Notes: generated by a model from the sequence alone, not told the origin. A stretch of DNA of 36,353 nt from Caldisericia bacterium (GCA_028700655.1 JAQVSG010000014.1:1-36353), one strand, 5' to 3'. Positions 24,834 through 32,777 are shown, numbered from the stretch's first letter. Numbers and translations are program-made.

Positions 24834-25268
24834 ATGCCTTTCCCATATTACTGGATTGTACTTGGTGTTGTTCTCATTGTGTTAGAAATCTTTACACCTG
24901 GTTTTTTTCTTTTTTTAACAGGCATTGCAGCTCTTGTTACCGGAGGGTTGTCCTATCTTTTCCCGAACGTCCTGTGGTTGCAATGGGTTTCTTTTATTGT
25001 TTTAACGGTATTGTCTCTGGTTTTTTTGCGAGGAATACTATTGAATAAGGCGCAGCCTACTGAACCAATGACTTCGAATGCGGATGGTTTAATCGGAAAC
25101 AGAGCCATTGTTATTCGAACTATTGAACCGGACTCTCTGAAAGGACAGGTTCGCATTGGAGGAGAGGTTTGGTTGGCACAATCTGAAGATCAATCTGTGA
25201 TTCCTGAGCATGAAGAAGTTATCGTTCATGGAGTGCGTGGCACCAAATTAATCGTTGGAAGGAGTTAA
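24834..25268 (+). CDS. NfeD-family membrane protein (short form)
   Basis: Short NfeD proteins carry membrane helices and a soluble OB-fold domain and are almost always encoded beside an SPFH/stomatin-like protein, with which they form membrane microdomain assemblies. The 144-residue product has hydrophobic segments at about 5-25, 26-42 and 48-68. A beta-rich C-terminal domain covers about 85-144 ([45 protein letters not shown]). AGGAGG 6 nt upstream of ATG 24834 sets the start. It lies 18 nt behind purC and 1 nt before the SPFH gene. It may be co-transcribed with purEC, although there is no functional link. Confidence 0.9.
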   Translation: MPFPYYWIVLGVVLIVLEIFTPGFFLFLTGIAALVTGGLSYLFPNVLWLQWVSFIVLTVLSLVFLRGILLNKAQPTEPMTSNADGLIGNRAIVIRTIEPDSLKGQVRIGGEVWLAQSEDQSVIPEHEEVIVHGVRGTKLIVGRS

Positions 25269-25269
25269 T

Positions 25270-26247
25270 ATGCCAAACCCTGTGATTGTTGTTATTGGAA
25301 TCGGTATTTTCATTTTTATTGTGGCAGGACTTGTTAAAATTAGACCGTATCAAAGAGGCGTTGTAGAACGATTGGGGAAGTATGCAAAAACCATTACACC
25401 CGGTTTGAATTTTATCATTCCCGTCATCGACACTGTTAAAAAGGTGGATATGCGAGAGAACTTAATTGATGTTCCTCCCCAAGAAGTGATTACAAAAGAC
25501 AATGTTGTTGTAACGGTGGATGCGATTATTTATTACGAAGTCACCGATCCGTTTCGAGTGCTATACAATGTATATCGCTTCCAACTTTCTTCTGTAAAAC
25601 TTGCACAGACAAACCTGCGTAATATCGTGGGCGAGTTGGAGCTTGACGAAACATTGACCAGCAGAGAGATGATCAATACAAGACTTCGAGAAGTTTTAGA
25701 TGAAGCCACAGACAAGTGGGGCGTGAAAGTGACCCGCGTTGAAATTAAGAAAATTGACCCCCCTCATGACATTACCGAAGCAATGAGCCGACAAATGAAA
25801 GCGGAACGAACAAAAAGAGCTCTTATTTTGGAAGCAGAAGGGATCAAGCAATCAGAAATCACCAAGGCAGAAGGACAAAAACAAGCCTCGATTCTGAAGG
25901 CGGAGGGTTTAAAACTGTCTCAAGTGTTGGAAGCCGAAGGAGAAGCAGCTGCCATTGAAAGAAAAGCAGATGCCATCAAATACAAAATTCAAATTGAAGC
26001 ACAAGGAAAAGCCGATGCCATCCTTGATGTTTACCAATCCATTCACAAAGGCAGACCCACCAAAGACTTGATTACCATCCAATATTTAGAAGCCTTGCAA
26101 AAAATGGCCGATGGAAAATCCACCAAGATGTTTATTCCCTATGAAGCAAGCAATGTGTTAAGTAGCCTAGGGATGATTGGTGAGATTTTTAAGAACAAGG
26201 ATGAAATCCCCCCAGAACTTCCTGATGAAAACGAAGTTACTGAGTAA
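25270..26247 (+). CDS. SPFH-domain (stomatin/prohibitin-like, QmcA-type) membrane protein
   Basis: The 325-residue protein has one N-terminal transmembrane helix (about 4-21). An SPFH/band-7 domain follows (about 22-185; [51 protein letters not shown]). Next is a long helical stretch of AEG/EAEG-type repeats (about 195-262; [19 protein letters not shown]), and then a C-terminal segment with a short hydrophobic stretch and an acidic end. Such proteins form ring-shaped oligomers that scaffold membrane domains and regulate proteases. AAGGAG 5 nt upstream supports the start. The NfeD gene immediately upstream is its usual partner, and a strong terminator follows. Confidence 0.93.
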   Translation: MPNPVIVVIGIGIFIFIVAGLVKIRPYQRGVVERLGKYAKTITPGLNFIIPVIDTVKKVDMRENLIDVPPQEVITKDNVVVTVDAIIYYEVTDPFRVLYNVYRFQLSSVKLAQTNLRNIVGELELDETLTSREMINTRLREVLDEATDKWGVKVTRVEIKKIDPPHDITEAMSRQMKAERTKRALILEAEGIKQSEITKAEGQKQASILKAEGLKLSQVLEAEGEAAAIERKADAIKYKIQIEAQGKADAILDVYQSIHKGRPTKDLITIQYLEALQKMADGKSTKMFIPYEASNVLSSLGMIGEIFKNKDEIPPELPDENEVTE

Positions 26248-26288
26248 TTCAATAGGTTTATAGAACCGGACCTTTCCCCTATTTCTTT

Positions 26289-26328
26289 AAAGGGGGTGAA
26301 GAAGATTTTTTTTCACCCCCTTTTTTTT
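26289..26328 (+). terminator. Intrinsic terminator after the SPFH gene
   Basis: The stem AAAGGGGGTGAA (26289-26300) pairs perfectly with TTCACCCCCTTT (26312-26323), and eight T residues start at 26321. An upstream CCCCT (26267-26273 area) could compete for the G-run, but I see no sign that this is regulatory. Confidence 0.88.
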
Positions 26329-26383
26329 CTTGAAAAGTTTCAAAATTGACACTTATTATGTCTTTCTTTTCTTTTTTTTTGGG

Positions 26384-26389
26384 TATATT
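26384..26389 (+). promoter_or_regulatory. Candidate -10 box directly before the HicB-like gene
   Basis: TATATT ends 6 nt before the ATG at 26396, with no Shine-Dalgarno sequence between. No convincing -35 lies 16-17 nt upstream; a perfect TTGACA at 26346-26351 is too far (32 nt). If the box is real, the mRNA starts at or next to the ATG. Confidence 0.35.
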
Positions 26390-26395
26390 GTTACT

Positions 26396-26644
26396 ATGAA
26401 AAAGAAATCTATGATTCGAGAATGTAATGTTAGTATTGTAGAAGATGAAGAAGGTTTTGTTGCCATCTGCGAAGAGCTCGATATTGAATGCTATGGCGAT
26501 ACACCCGAAGAAGCTCTGGAAAGTTTAAAATCGGAAATCTCTTCTATTCTTGATGAACAATTGGATTACGAAGTCATTCATGATTCCCTAAAAGATCAAA
26601 TCGATTTAACCATTCATCCTATTTCCCAAATCGGAGATGCGTAA
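26396..26644 (+). CDS. HicB-like (UPF0150-type) small protein
   Basis: The 82-residue protein has the HicB-type partial RNase H-like fold signature: an N-terminal strand pair (CNVSIVEDEEGFVAICEEL), then YGDTPEEALESLKSEISSIL, which corresponds to the conserved GDTxEEAxxNL-type helix. In toxin-antitoxin pairs HicB neutralises the RNase HicA, but no hicA-like gene is adjacent and no C-terminal DNA-binding domain is present. It is therefore an orphan, perhaps with a housekeeping role. The start could be 26396 or the ATG at 26411; neither has a ribosome-binding site. The last 8 nt overlap mnmA, which suggests co-expression. Confidence 0.8.
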   Translation: MKKKSMIRECNVSIVEDEEGFVAICEELDIECYGDTPEEALESLKSEISSILDEQLDYEVIHDSLKDQIDLTIHPISQIGDA

Positions 26645-27659
26645 AACTGTCTGTCTTTTAATTAGTGGGGGCATTGATAGTGCAATTGCCGCACATGTAT
26701 TGTTACAAAATGGTTACAATGTGCATGCTCTTCATCTACATCTCTTTCCGAGTGATTCTGTATCGCAGGATAAAGCAAGAAAAATTGCCTCCTTCTTTGA
26801 CATTCCTTTTACTGTGTTGGATGTGCAAGATCGCTTTTCTTCCTGTGTTATTCAAACCACCTTGCAGTCCTATCAAGCGGGAGTTACCCCCAATCCGTGC
26901 ATTCTTTGCAATCCCGATATAAAGTTTGGAGAACAGGTACAAAGGTTTGCCTCTGAGCACTCCTTACAATACATTGCAACCGGTCACTATGCGAACATTC
27001 AAGAAGAACAAGGATTTTCCTATCTTTCGAAAGCAAAGGATGCTTCCAAAGATCAAAGCTACTTCCTATACCGCGTGCCGTCTTCTCTCTATCCCACTCT
27101 GCTTTTTCCTCTTGGAGGCTTGTACAAAAGTGAAGTTAAAGAAATGGCTCGCGCCATTGGTTTGTCCCAAGATACTATTTCCAAAGAAAGCAACGATCTT
27201 TGTTTCTATGAGGGAAGCTACCGCGATTTTGCCAAGGAACATCTTCCTCTGCAAAAAGGAGACATTGTTTCTATAGACGGAGAAAAACTAGGTATGCACG
27301 ATGGATATTCCCTATACACCATTGGTCAAAGACAAGGGTTGGGAGTGTCCTATTCAGAACCTTTGTATGTAAACACTTTGGATGCGTCTCAAAATCAGGT
27401 GTGTCTTGCTACTCGTCAACAAATGATGTCCTCTTCATTCACATTAAAAAATGCTGTATGGAACTTGTCAGCAGAAGAATCCTTGCCAACCAAACTGGCT
27501 GTGAAAATCCGTTATCGTTCTCTCGAGGCATCTTGTACCATTCAAAATACCCCACCCTATGAAGTCCAATTGCATCAACCAATGTTTGCCATTACTCCGG
27601 GTCAATCGGCTGTATTTTATGCCGGCCATCGATTGCTAGGAGGAGGGTTTATTGCATGA
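26637..27659 (+). CDS. mnmA: tRNA-specific 2-thiouridylase
   Basis: MnmA inserts sulfur at C2 of U34 in tRNA-Glu, tRNA-Gln and tRNA-Lys; a tRNA-Gln(TTG) is in this window. The 340-residue protein has the PP-loop SGGIDSA (10-16). The first catalytic cysteine is Cys91 in NPCILCNPDIKFG and the second is Cys189 in SNDLCFYEG. It also has KDQSYFLYRV (138-147) and YTIGQRQGLG. The C-terminal beta-barrel is shorter than in many homologues. The ATG overlaps the HicB-like gene by 8 nt and GGAG abuts the start codon, so initiation is probably by coupling. Confidence 0.94.
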   Translation: MRKTVCLLISGGIDSAIAAHVLLQNGYNVHALHLHLFPSDSVSQDKARKIASFFDIPFTVLDVQDRFSSCVIQTTLQSYQAGVTPNPCILCNPDIKFGEQVQRFASEHSLQYIATGHYANIQEEQGFSYLSKAKDASKDQSYFLYRVPSSLYPTLLFPLGGLYKSEVKEMARAIGLSQDTISKESNDLCFYEGSYRDFAKEHLPLQKGDIVSIDGEKLGMHDGYSLYTIGQRQGLGVSYSEPLYVNTLDASQNQVCLATRQQMMSSSFTLKNAVWNLSAEESLPTKLAVKIRYRSLEASCTIQNTPPYEVQLHQPMFAITPGQSAVFYAGHRLLGGGFIA

Positions 27660-27668
27660 TTTTTATCG

Positions 27669-27682
27669 TTGAGTATACTCAA
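27669..27682. repeat. Perfect 14-bp palindrome upstream of rapZ
   Basis: TTGAGTATACTCAA is its own reverse complement. It lies 10 nt after the mnmA stop, in the 80-nt gap before rapZ. It contains TATACT, which could serve as a -10 box with TTGCAT (27653-27658), but that spacer is only 15 nt. An operator for a dimeric regulator is an alternative. No T-run follows, so it is not a terminator. Confidence 0.5.
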
Positions 27683-27739
27683 TAGTTCATCGAATCCTAA
27701 AGCAAAAAAGAGTTTGGATCCAGAAATGAGAGTGACAAC

Positions 27740-28642
27740 ATGAAGCCTCGTTATGAAAAAATATCTCTTCTTATTGTGACAGGATATTCAGGTGCTGGCA
27801 AAACGCAGTGTTTGAAGTTGCTGGAAGATTTGGACTATTATTGTGTTGACAACCTGCCTCTTCCGTTGCTTCCTCAATTCACAGATTTGCTTCTCACGCG
27901 AAGCATTGGAAGGCGTCATCAGAATACTGCCATTGTAATTGATGTCCGCGGGGGAGATCCTATGGCAGATTTGCAAGAGTATCTTGCCACCTTGCAAGAC
28001 AAAGAAATTCCCTATACCATTTTATTTTTTGAAGCATCCGACGAAATTCTTGTACGCAGGTTTTCAGAAACTAGAAGAAAACACCCTCTTTCAGAGGGAA
28101 AAGGAAATTTGTCCGCCATTATCACCGAAAAAGGAATGATGAAGGAAATACGGGCGTATGCAAACTATATTATTGACACAACCCATTTCGGGATGAAAGA
28201 TTTAAAGGAAAAAATCTTATCCATTGTTGCCTTTAGTGGAGATCCTCAAAGTGTCTCTTCCATGACCATCAATATCATTTCCTTTGGGTACAAACGAGGA
28301 GTTCCCATTGACGCTGACCTTGTTTTTGATGTACGTTTTCTACCCAACCCCTTTTATATCGAAGAGTTAAAGGTTTTGACAGGCATGGATCAATCCATAC
28401 AAGAGTTTGTTATGAACAATCATGATGCATCTGTATTTCTAGAGAAAGTTACCGATTTTCTTACCTTTCTTATCCCTTTATACTACCAAGAAGGAAAAAC
28501 ACAGCTTACAGTAGGCTTTGGTTGCACGGGTGGTAGGCATCGATCGGTTTCGGTGGCTTCTGTTGTTACAGAGCTTTTGGCTAAAAAAGGATACAACGCT
28601 CGTTTGACGCATAGAGATATTCATGAAGAGGGTGGGATGTAA
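27740..28642 (+). CDS. rapZ: RapZ/YvcJ-family nucleotide-binding protein
   Basis: RapZ (YvcJ in Bacillus) is a P-loop protein. In E. coli it binds small RNAs and controls glucosamine-6-phosphate synthase; in Bacillus it hydrolyses GTP and affects competence. The 300-residue protein has Walker A GYSGAGKT (15-22) and DLDYYCVDNLP (30-40). The conserved C-terminal RNA-binding half includes FGYKRGVP (182-189), DVRFLPNPFY (197-206) and GFGCTGGRHRSV (259-270). The ribosome-binding site is weak (GAGAG). Its stop overlaps the yvcK start by one base (TAATG). A link to amino-sugar synthesis through glmU in the same window is possible but unproven. Confidence 0.94.
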   Translation: MKPRYEKISLLIVTGYSGAGKTQCLKLLEDLDYYCVDNLPLPLLPQFTDLLLTRSIGRRHQNTAIVIDVRGGDPMADLQEYLATLQDKEIPYTILFFEASDEILVRRFSETRRKHPLSEGKGNLSAIITEKGMMKEIRAYANYIIDTTHFGMKDLKEKILSIVAFSGDPQSVSSMTINIISFGYKRGVPIDADLVFDVRFLPNPFYIEELKVLTGMDQSIQEFVMNNHDASVFLEKVTDFLTFLIPLYYQEGKTQLTVGFGCTGGRHRSVSVASVVTELLAKKGYNARLTHRDIHEEGGM

Positions 28643-30006
28643 TGCTGTCTAAAAAAAGAAATACCCCTCGCTGGTGGGACTGTTTTTTGCGATGGTTTGC
28701 CCCCGGTATGAAGGTGAAGCGATGGATTCTACTAATTCTCTTTGGTTTCTTCATGCTTGCTGTGGCCGTTATGGTGTTAATAGACTTCACATCTTTGGGA
28801 ATCTTAAAGCGTGTTTTCATTGATTTTTTAATTGACGTATTTGGTAAGAATCGATTGTACACCCCCACGTGGATGTCGCAATTGTTGGGAGTGGTTGTAT
28901 TGGGAGGCGCTAGTTTTTTTGTTATTCTTGGCATCCGAAATCTTCTCCGTTCCGTAATTGATTCACTTCTGCCTGAAAGAGAAAAAGAGATTTCTGATCT
29001 AATTCGAGAATATCGATTTAAAGACGACATGCTAAATGTTTTGGTGATTGGCGGAGGAACGGGTATTTATCCATTTCTTGAAGCGCTAAAAACATTGCCT
29101 GTTTCTACGACTGCCATTGTGACCGTAGCAGACAATGGGGGAAGCTCGGGTATTCTTCGTAACGAGTATTCCATTCCAGCACCCGGAGATATTCGACGAG
29201 CTCTCATTGCCCTGTCAGATCGAAAATCCGCCGATTTGGACCATTTGTTCAACTATCGGTTTGAAGAGGGATCTTTGCAAGGACACACGGTTGGCAACCT
29301 TATGATTGCCGGCTATACCGAAATGACCGGAGATTTTTCAGAATCAATCTACAAAATGAGCCAAATTTTATCTGTCAAAGGGAAGGTGATTCCCTTTACT
29401 TTAAACAACCTAACCCTTTGTGCAGAATTTGACGATGGTACGATGGTACAAGGAGAATCGGAAATTCATAAAGTGCACAAAACGATCAAACGAGTTTTCT
29501 ACGACCCCCCCTACTACAAACCCATGATTCGTGTGATTGAAGAACTTGATAAGGCCGATATTGTATTAATGGGACCAGGAAGCCTGTACACAAGCATTCT
29601 GCCTTGTTTGATTATTTCTCCCATTGCCGACATTCTATTTCAAAGCGATGCCTTAAAAATTTATGTGGCCAATTTGATGACCGAAACAGGCGAAACCGAC
29701 AATTTGTCGGTGACAGGTCATTTGAAAGCACTTTTCTTCAATGCTGGTAAAAAAGTAGCCGATTATGTTATGATTAACAACGGAACTATAAACCCTGAAT
29801 TGGAAGAGTTGTACAAGCAATACCATGCCAAACCTGTTTTCCCCGATATAGAGGCCATACAAAGTCTACAGGTAGAACCCTTATTCTATGACCTAGTAGA
29901 CCCTGCCAGCGATCGTATCCGGCATTGTCCCGACAAAGTAAAAACAGCCCTTGCCGATGTCATCCACAATTTCACCCATATCCGCGGCAAAAAAATCCGT
30001 TTCTAA
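28642..30006 (+). CDS. yvcK: YvcK/CofD-like protein with N-terminal membrane anchor
   Basis: YvcK-family proteins bind UDP-sugars, especially UDP-GlcNAc, and support cell-wall synthesis and gluconeogenic growth. The 454-residue protein has two transmembrane helices (about 26-48 and 80-98). A CofD-like Rossmann core runs from residue 131 (LNVLVIGGGTGIYPFLEAL) and contains TVADNGGSSG (161-170), PAPGDIRRALIALSD (179-193) and VLMGPGSLYTSILP. Bacillus YvcK lacks the membrane part, while many Clostridia have it. One-base overlap with rapZ shows tight coupling. In Firmicutes whiA normally follows; here a terminator does. GlmU, which makes UDP-GlcNAc, is also in this window. Confidence 0.94.
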   Translation: MLSKKRNTPRWWDCFLRWFAPGMKVKRWILLILFGFFMLAVAVMVLIDFTSLGILKRVFIDFLIDVFGKNRLYTPTWMSQLLGVVVLGGASFFVILGIRNLLRSVIDSLLPEREKEISDLIREYRFKDDMLNVLVIGGGTGIYPFLEALKTLPVSTTAIVTVADNGGSSGILRNEYSIPAPGDIRRALIALSDRKSADLDHLFNYRFEEGSLQGHTVGNLMIAGYTEMTGDFSESIYKMSQILSVKGKVIPFTLNNLTLCAEFDDGTMVQGESEIHKVHKTIKRVFYDPPYYKPMIRVIEELDKADIVLMGPGSLYTSILPCLIISPIADILFQSDALKIYVANLMTETGETDNLSVTGHLKALFFNAGKKVADYVMINNGTINPELEELYKQYHAKPVFPDIEAIQSLQVEPLFYDLVDPASDRIRHCPDKVKTALADVIHNFTHIRGKKIRF

Positions 30007-30097
30007 GTTCCAATTACCAGTAGAGATATTCCAGCTAATTTTTCCTATGAACGTGTAAAAGAAAACAGACAATATAAAATATGAGGCCAAGTCAACA

Positions 30098-30132
30098 AAA
30101 ACAAGCCACTCTTTAGCAAAGTGGCTTGTTTT
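30098..30132. terminator. Bidirectional terminator between yvcK and the chagasin-like gene
   Basis: The 13-bp stem AAAACAAGCCACT (30098-30110) pairs with AGTGGCTTGTTTT (30120-30132) around a 9-nt loop. T residues follow on both strands. It lies between the convergent ends of yvcK and the minus-strand lipoprotein gene; the 90 nt between yvcK and the hairpin hold nothing recognisable. Confidence 0.8.
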
Positions 30133-30166
30133 GAACGGAAAATGATAGGATAAGAAAAAGGTTGTC

Positions 30167-30571
30167 TTATTTTACAGTGACTTGAAACTCTTTTGTTTCC
30201 GCGGGTGTTTCGCCTTCTTCCCAGCTGCGTGAAAGTTCAAAGTTAATGGTGGTAGAACCGGAACCAATGGCTTTGAAAACCCACACATGTTCTCCGGGTA
30301 CCCCAACCATTTCAGTATCTGATGGAGCATTGAATTCATCGGATACGAATTCTACAACTTCGGCATCGGCGATGGTGTAATTCCATTCATACCCCGTGGT
30401 AGCATTTTCTTCCAATCGAATGGTAATGGTGTCTTCTGCCTTCATTTCATAGGCCACTTCTGTCGTGTCTGCGTCGATGTTCTTCGGCTTGGACGAACAC
30501 CCTGTTAAAACAACGGTCGTCAATACTGTGACTAGCAAACCAATCAAAACGATATGCAACGTTTTTTTCAT
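30167..30571 (-). CDS. Chagasin-like (inhibitor family I42) lipoprotein
   Basis: Chagasin-family proteins inhibit papain-type cysteine proteases through three loops. The 134-residue product has a lipoprotein signal with lipobox LTGC (Cys25). The mature beta-sandwich carries all three loop motifs in recognisable form: NATTGYEW (56-63, consensus NPTTGY), GVPGEHVWVF (90-99, usually GxxGxHxW/F) and SRSW (114-117, consensus RPW). The start at 30571 has a GGGGGT site 4-5 nt upstream and gives a clean signal peptide; the frame is open 35 codons further upstream. It is transcribed divergently from tsaE. The target protease is not in this window; the S8 protease encoded at 95-3397 is a serine enzyme, so it is not the expected target. 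Confidence 0.88.
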   Translation of the reverse strand: MKKTLHIVLIGLLVTVLTTVVLTGCSSKPKNIDADTTEVAYEMKAEDTITIRLEENATTGYEWNYTIADAEVVEFVSDEFNAPSDTEMVGVPGEHVWVFKAIGSGSTTINFELSRSWEEGETPAETKEFQVTVK

Positions 30572-30599
30572 TCGTACCCCCTGGTATTGTGTTTCTCCT

Positions 30600-30627
30600 A
30601 TTATACGCTTTCCTTTATTGTTGTGAA
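30600..30627 (-). promoter_or_regulatory. Promoter of the chagasin-like gene
   Basis: TTCACA (30622-30627) and a perfect TATAAT (30600-30605) on the minus strand have a 16-nt spacer. The leader is about 22 nt and contains the ribosome-binding site. The -35 overlaps that of the divergent tsaE promoter. Confidence 0.7.
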
Positions 30628-30648
30628 ATAGGAAGCAAATCTTACAAT
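30621..30648 (+). promoter_or_regulatory. Promoter of tsaE-tsaB-tsaD placed for a leaderless transcript
   Basis: TTGTGA (30621-30626) and TACAAT (30643-30648) are separated by 16 nt. Only 7 nt separate the -10 box from the tsaE ATG at 30656, and there is no Shine-Dalgarno sequence, so transcription should start at or beside the ATG. Confidence 0.65.
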
Positions 30649-30655
30649 AGTGTCT

Positions 30656-31099
30656 ATGAAAAATCCGGATGTTCAAAAAATTGTGTTACAAATTGATTCC
30701 GAAAGAGAGCTTGAGAAACTTGCGGTTACCTTTTGTTCCTTGTTACATGGTACCGAAATTATCTATCTTCAAGGATGCCTAGGAGCAGGGAAAACAACCT
30801 TTACAAAAAAAATAGCCCATGTCTTTTCTATCGATCCCCATCAAGTGATAAGCCCTACCTTTGTTTTGATGAAACAATACCAGGCCGCGATTGCGATCTA
30901 TCATTTTGACCTATATCGTCTGGAGGAAGAGAAGCAATTGAGTGACATTGATTTTTTTGAGATATTGGAGTATCCCGGATTGAAAATTGTAGAATGGGCA
31001 GATAAATTTCCTTCTTTAAAGAAATACGCCGATATCATTGTTAACATGGACATAGAAGGTTCTTCGCAGAGAAGAATTACAATCCAAAGGAATTTGTAA
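30656..31099 (+). CDS. tsaE: tRNA threonylcarbamoyladenosine biosynthesis ATPase TsaE
   Basis: TsaE is the ATPase that works with TsaB and TsaD to transfer the threonylcarbamoyl group to A37 of ANN-decoding tRNAs. The 147-residue protein has Walker A GCLGAGKTT (40-48), SPTF (66-69) and HFDLYRL (83-89), and the EW motif near 113, all family hallmarks. I chose the ATG at 30656. A GTG two codons upstream (30650) is possible, but neither has a ribosome-binding site, and the promoter geometry favours a leaderless mRNA starting near 30656. The stop overlaps the tsaB start by one base (TAATG). Confidence 0.94.
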   Translation: MKNPDVQKIVLQIDSERELEKLAVTFCSLLHGTEIIYLQGCLGAGKTTFTKKIAHVFSIDPHQVISPTFVLMKQYQAAIAIYHFDLYRLEEEKQLSDIDFFEILEYPGLKIVEWADKFPSLKKYADIIVNMDIEGSSQRRITIQRNL

Positions 31100-31725
31100 T
31101 GGAAATACTTCTTCAAACTGTTTTGTCTACGATTGAAATGGCTGTGTTTCAGAACAGTCAACTTGTATCCAAACTGCAATCTCCTTCTTTGCAGAAAAGT
31201 AACAATACCGTTGTGTACGATTTGCAAAAATGGTTACAAAACATCGGTTTGCCTTTTTCTCACATTCATCGATTTTGGGTGGTGAATGGTCCAGGATACT
31301 ACACGGGAATACGTATAGGATTGGCAATTGCCAAAGCATTTTCTGATACTACCACGATTCCGATTCGATTGGTTACTACTTTTCATTGGCTTCGCTTGGG
31401 GATACCTTCTTCGATGGAGCGTTGCTGTATTTTTATTCCTTCCTCTAAAAAAGAGGGGTATTTGGCTTATATGCACCAGTTTTCTGTGGAAAGCGTGCAA
31501 TGCATTGAAAAAGAACAAATGGGAACGAAAGTCGAAAATGGAACCTTGCAAGAACCTTTGTTTGTGCCCTGTGATATGCCCGATTTACCTCTCTCTTACA
31601 CCAAGGTAGGCGATATTTCTACCCTTCCTTTTGTGTATAAAGAGGTGTTTGTATCAAACGATATAGAGCCTGAGTATATCAAATCGGTGGACGATTTATT
31701 TCACCAAAAAAAAGAAGGTCACTAG
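31099..31725 (+). CDS. tsaB: tRNA threonylcarbamoyladenosine biosynthesis protein TsaB
   Basis: TsaB (YeaZ) is the non-catalytic ASKHA-fold partner that dimerises with TsaD. The 208-residue protein is somewhat divergent but keeps the family signature NGPGYYTGIRIGLAIAKAF (about residues 63-81), corresponding to GPGSFTGLRIG. The usual ILAIDTS-type opening is degenerate here (ILLQTVLSTIEMAVF). The position between tsaE and tsaD, with a one-base overlap upstream and none downstream, confirms the assignment. Confidence 0.92.
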   Translation: MEILLQTVLSTIEMAVFQNSQLVSKLQSPSLQKSNNTVVYDLQKWLQNIGLPFSHIHRFWVVNGPGYYTGIRIGLAIAKAFSDTTTIPIRLVTTFHWLRLGIPSSMERCCIFIPSSKKEGYLAYMHQFSVESVQCIEKEQMGTKVENGTLQEPLFVPCDMPDLPLSYTKVGDISTLPFVYKEVFVSNDIEPEYIKSVDDLFHQKKEGH

Positions 31726-32733
31726 ATGTTTATTGTAGGAATCGAAACATCCTGCGACGATACCGCTGCCTCCATCATCAATGAAAAAAAAGAGGTGATG
31801 GCAAGCATTTTATCTTCTCAAACGTCATTTCATGCAAAATATGGGGGCATTGTACCAGAAATTGCTTCAAGAAAGCACTTAGAGCTTATTTCCCATGTTT
31901 GCCAAGAAGCGCTACAAACGTCTTGCTTGCGTTGGACCGATATTGATTTGATCTGTGTTACCAAAGGACCTGGTTTGGTTGGATCTTTGTTGGTGGGTGT
32001 TGAATATGCCAAAGCGTTGAGTTTGGCATTGAATACACCGATTAAAGGAGTGCATCACATTGAGGGTCATTTGCTGTCTCCCTCTTTAACACAGACTATA
32101 ACCTATCCATATATGGGGTTGATTGTATCGGGGGGGCATACAGAATTTGTACATGTACCCAAGGCAGGAATTTACCAAATTGTAGGATCTACCGTGGACG
32201 ATGCATGTGGGGAATCGCTGGACAAATTTGGTAAATCCATCGGAATACCTTATCCGGCAGGCCCCATCATTGAACAGTATGCAGCTAGGGGAGAGGATAC
32301 GAAATTTTCATTCCCATTGCCTTCTGTGCGCCATCGGCCCTACGATATGAGTTTTTCTGGCTTAAAAACAGCTGTATTGCATGTATTACAAAAGCTATCG
32401 CCCAACGAACTTGAAAACGAAATATGGTCTTTGTGTGCTTCTTATCAAAGAGCTCTTTTTTATCATATTACGACGACTGCTCAAAAGATTCTTGCTTCGT
32501 ATCCATCCACCATGGTCCTTCTTTCAGGAGGAGTTTCTGCGAATCAAACCTTGTTTTCGATGTTGCAATTATCGATTGATATTCCCGTATTGAAGCCAGG
32601 CAAAGGCCTTTCTACTGACAACGCTGCTATGATTGCGTGGGCAGGATACCTTCGGTATATGGCAGAAGGATCTGACTCCTTGAATTTCGAGGTGCAGTCT
32701 TCTTTAGAGCTTGAATCCTATGCCGTTGAATAA
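31726..32733 (+). CDS. tsaD: tRNA N6-adenosine threonylcarbamoyltransferase TsaD
   Basis: TsaD (Gcp/Kae1/YgjD) transfers the threonylcarbamoyl moiety from threonylcarbamoyl-AMP to A37 of tRNA. The 335-residue protein opens with GIETSCDDTAASI (5-17). The metal ligands are His111 and His115 in HHIEGHL. VSGGHTE (134-140), STVDDACGESLDK (155-167) and the C-terminal LLSGGVSANQ plus STDNAAMIAWAGY motifs are present. The length is normal. The ATG follows the tsaB stop directly, with GAAGGT as ribosome-binding site. The tRNA pair downstream has its own promoter. The fourth enzyme, TsaC, is not in the window. Confidence 0.97.
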   Translation: MFIVGIETSCDDTAASIINEKKEVMASILSSQTSFHAKYGGIVPEIASRKHLELISHVCQEALQTSCLRWTDIDLICVTKGPGLVGSLLVGVEYAKALSLALNTPIKGVHHIEGHLLSPSLTQTITYPYMGLIVSGGHTEFVHVPKAGIYQIVGSTVDDACGESLDKFGKSIGIPYPAGPIIEQYAARGEDTKFSFPLPSVRHRPYDMSFSGLKTAVLHVLQKLSPNELENEIWSLCASYQRALFYHITTTAQKILASYPSTMVLLSGGVSANQTLFSMLQLSIDIPVLKPGKGLSTDNAAMIAWAGYLRYMAEGSDSLNFEVQSSLELESYAVE

Positions 32734-32737
32734 AAAT

Positions 32738-32765
32738 TTGCACTTTTATTAGAAGTTTGTAAAAT
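32738..32765 (+). promoter_or_regulatory. Promoter of the tRNA-Gln/tRNA-Glu pair
   Basis: TTGCAC (32738-32743) and TAAAAT (32760-32765) are separated by 16 nt. The -10 box is 12 nt before the first tRNA. It begins just after the tsaD stop codon. Confidence 0.7.
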
Positions 32766-32777
32766 CAATTTTACCAT

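Noticed and set aside
26262-26328. Riboswitch or attenuator before the HicB-like gene
   Set aside because: The alternative CCCCT/AGGGG pairing is short, and the strong hairpin is explained as the terminator of the SPFH gene.
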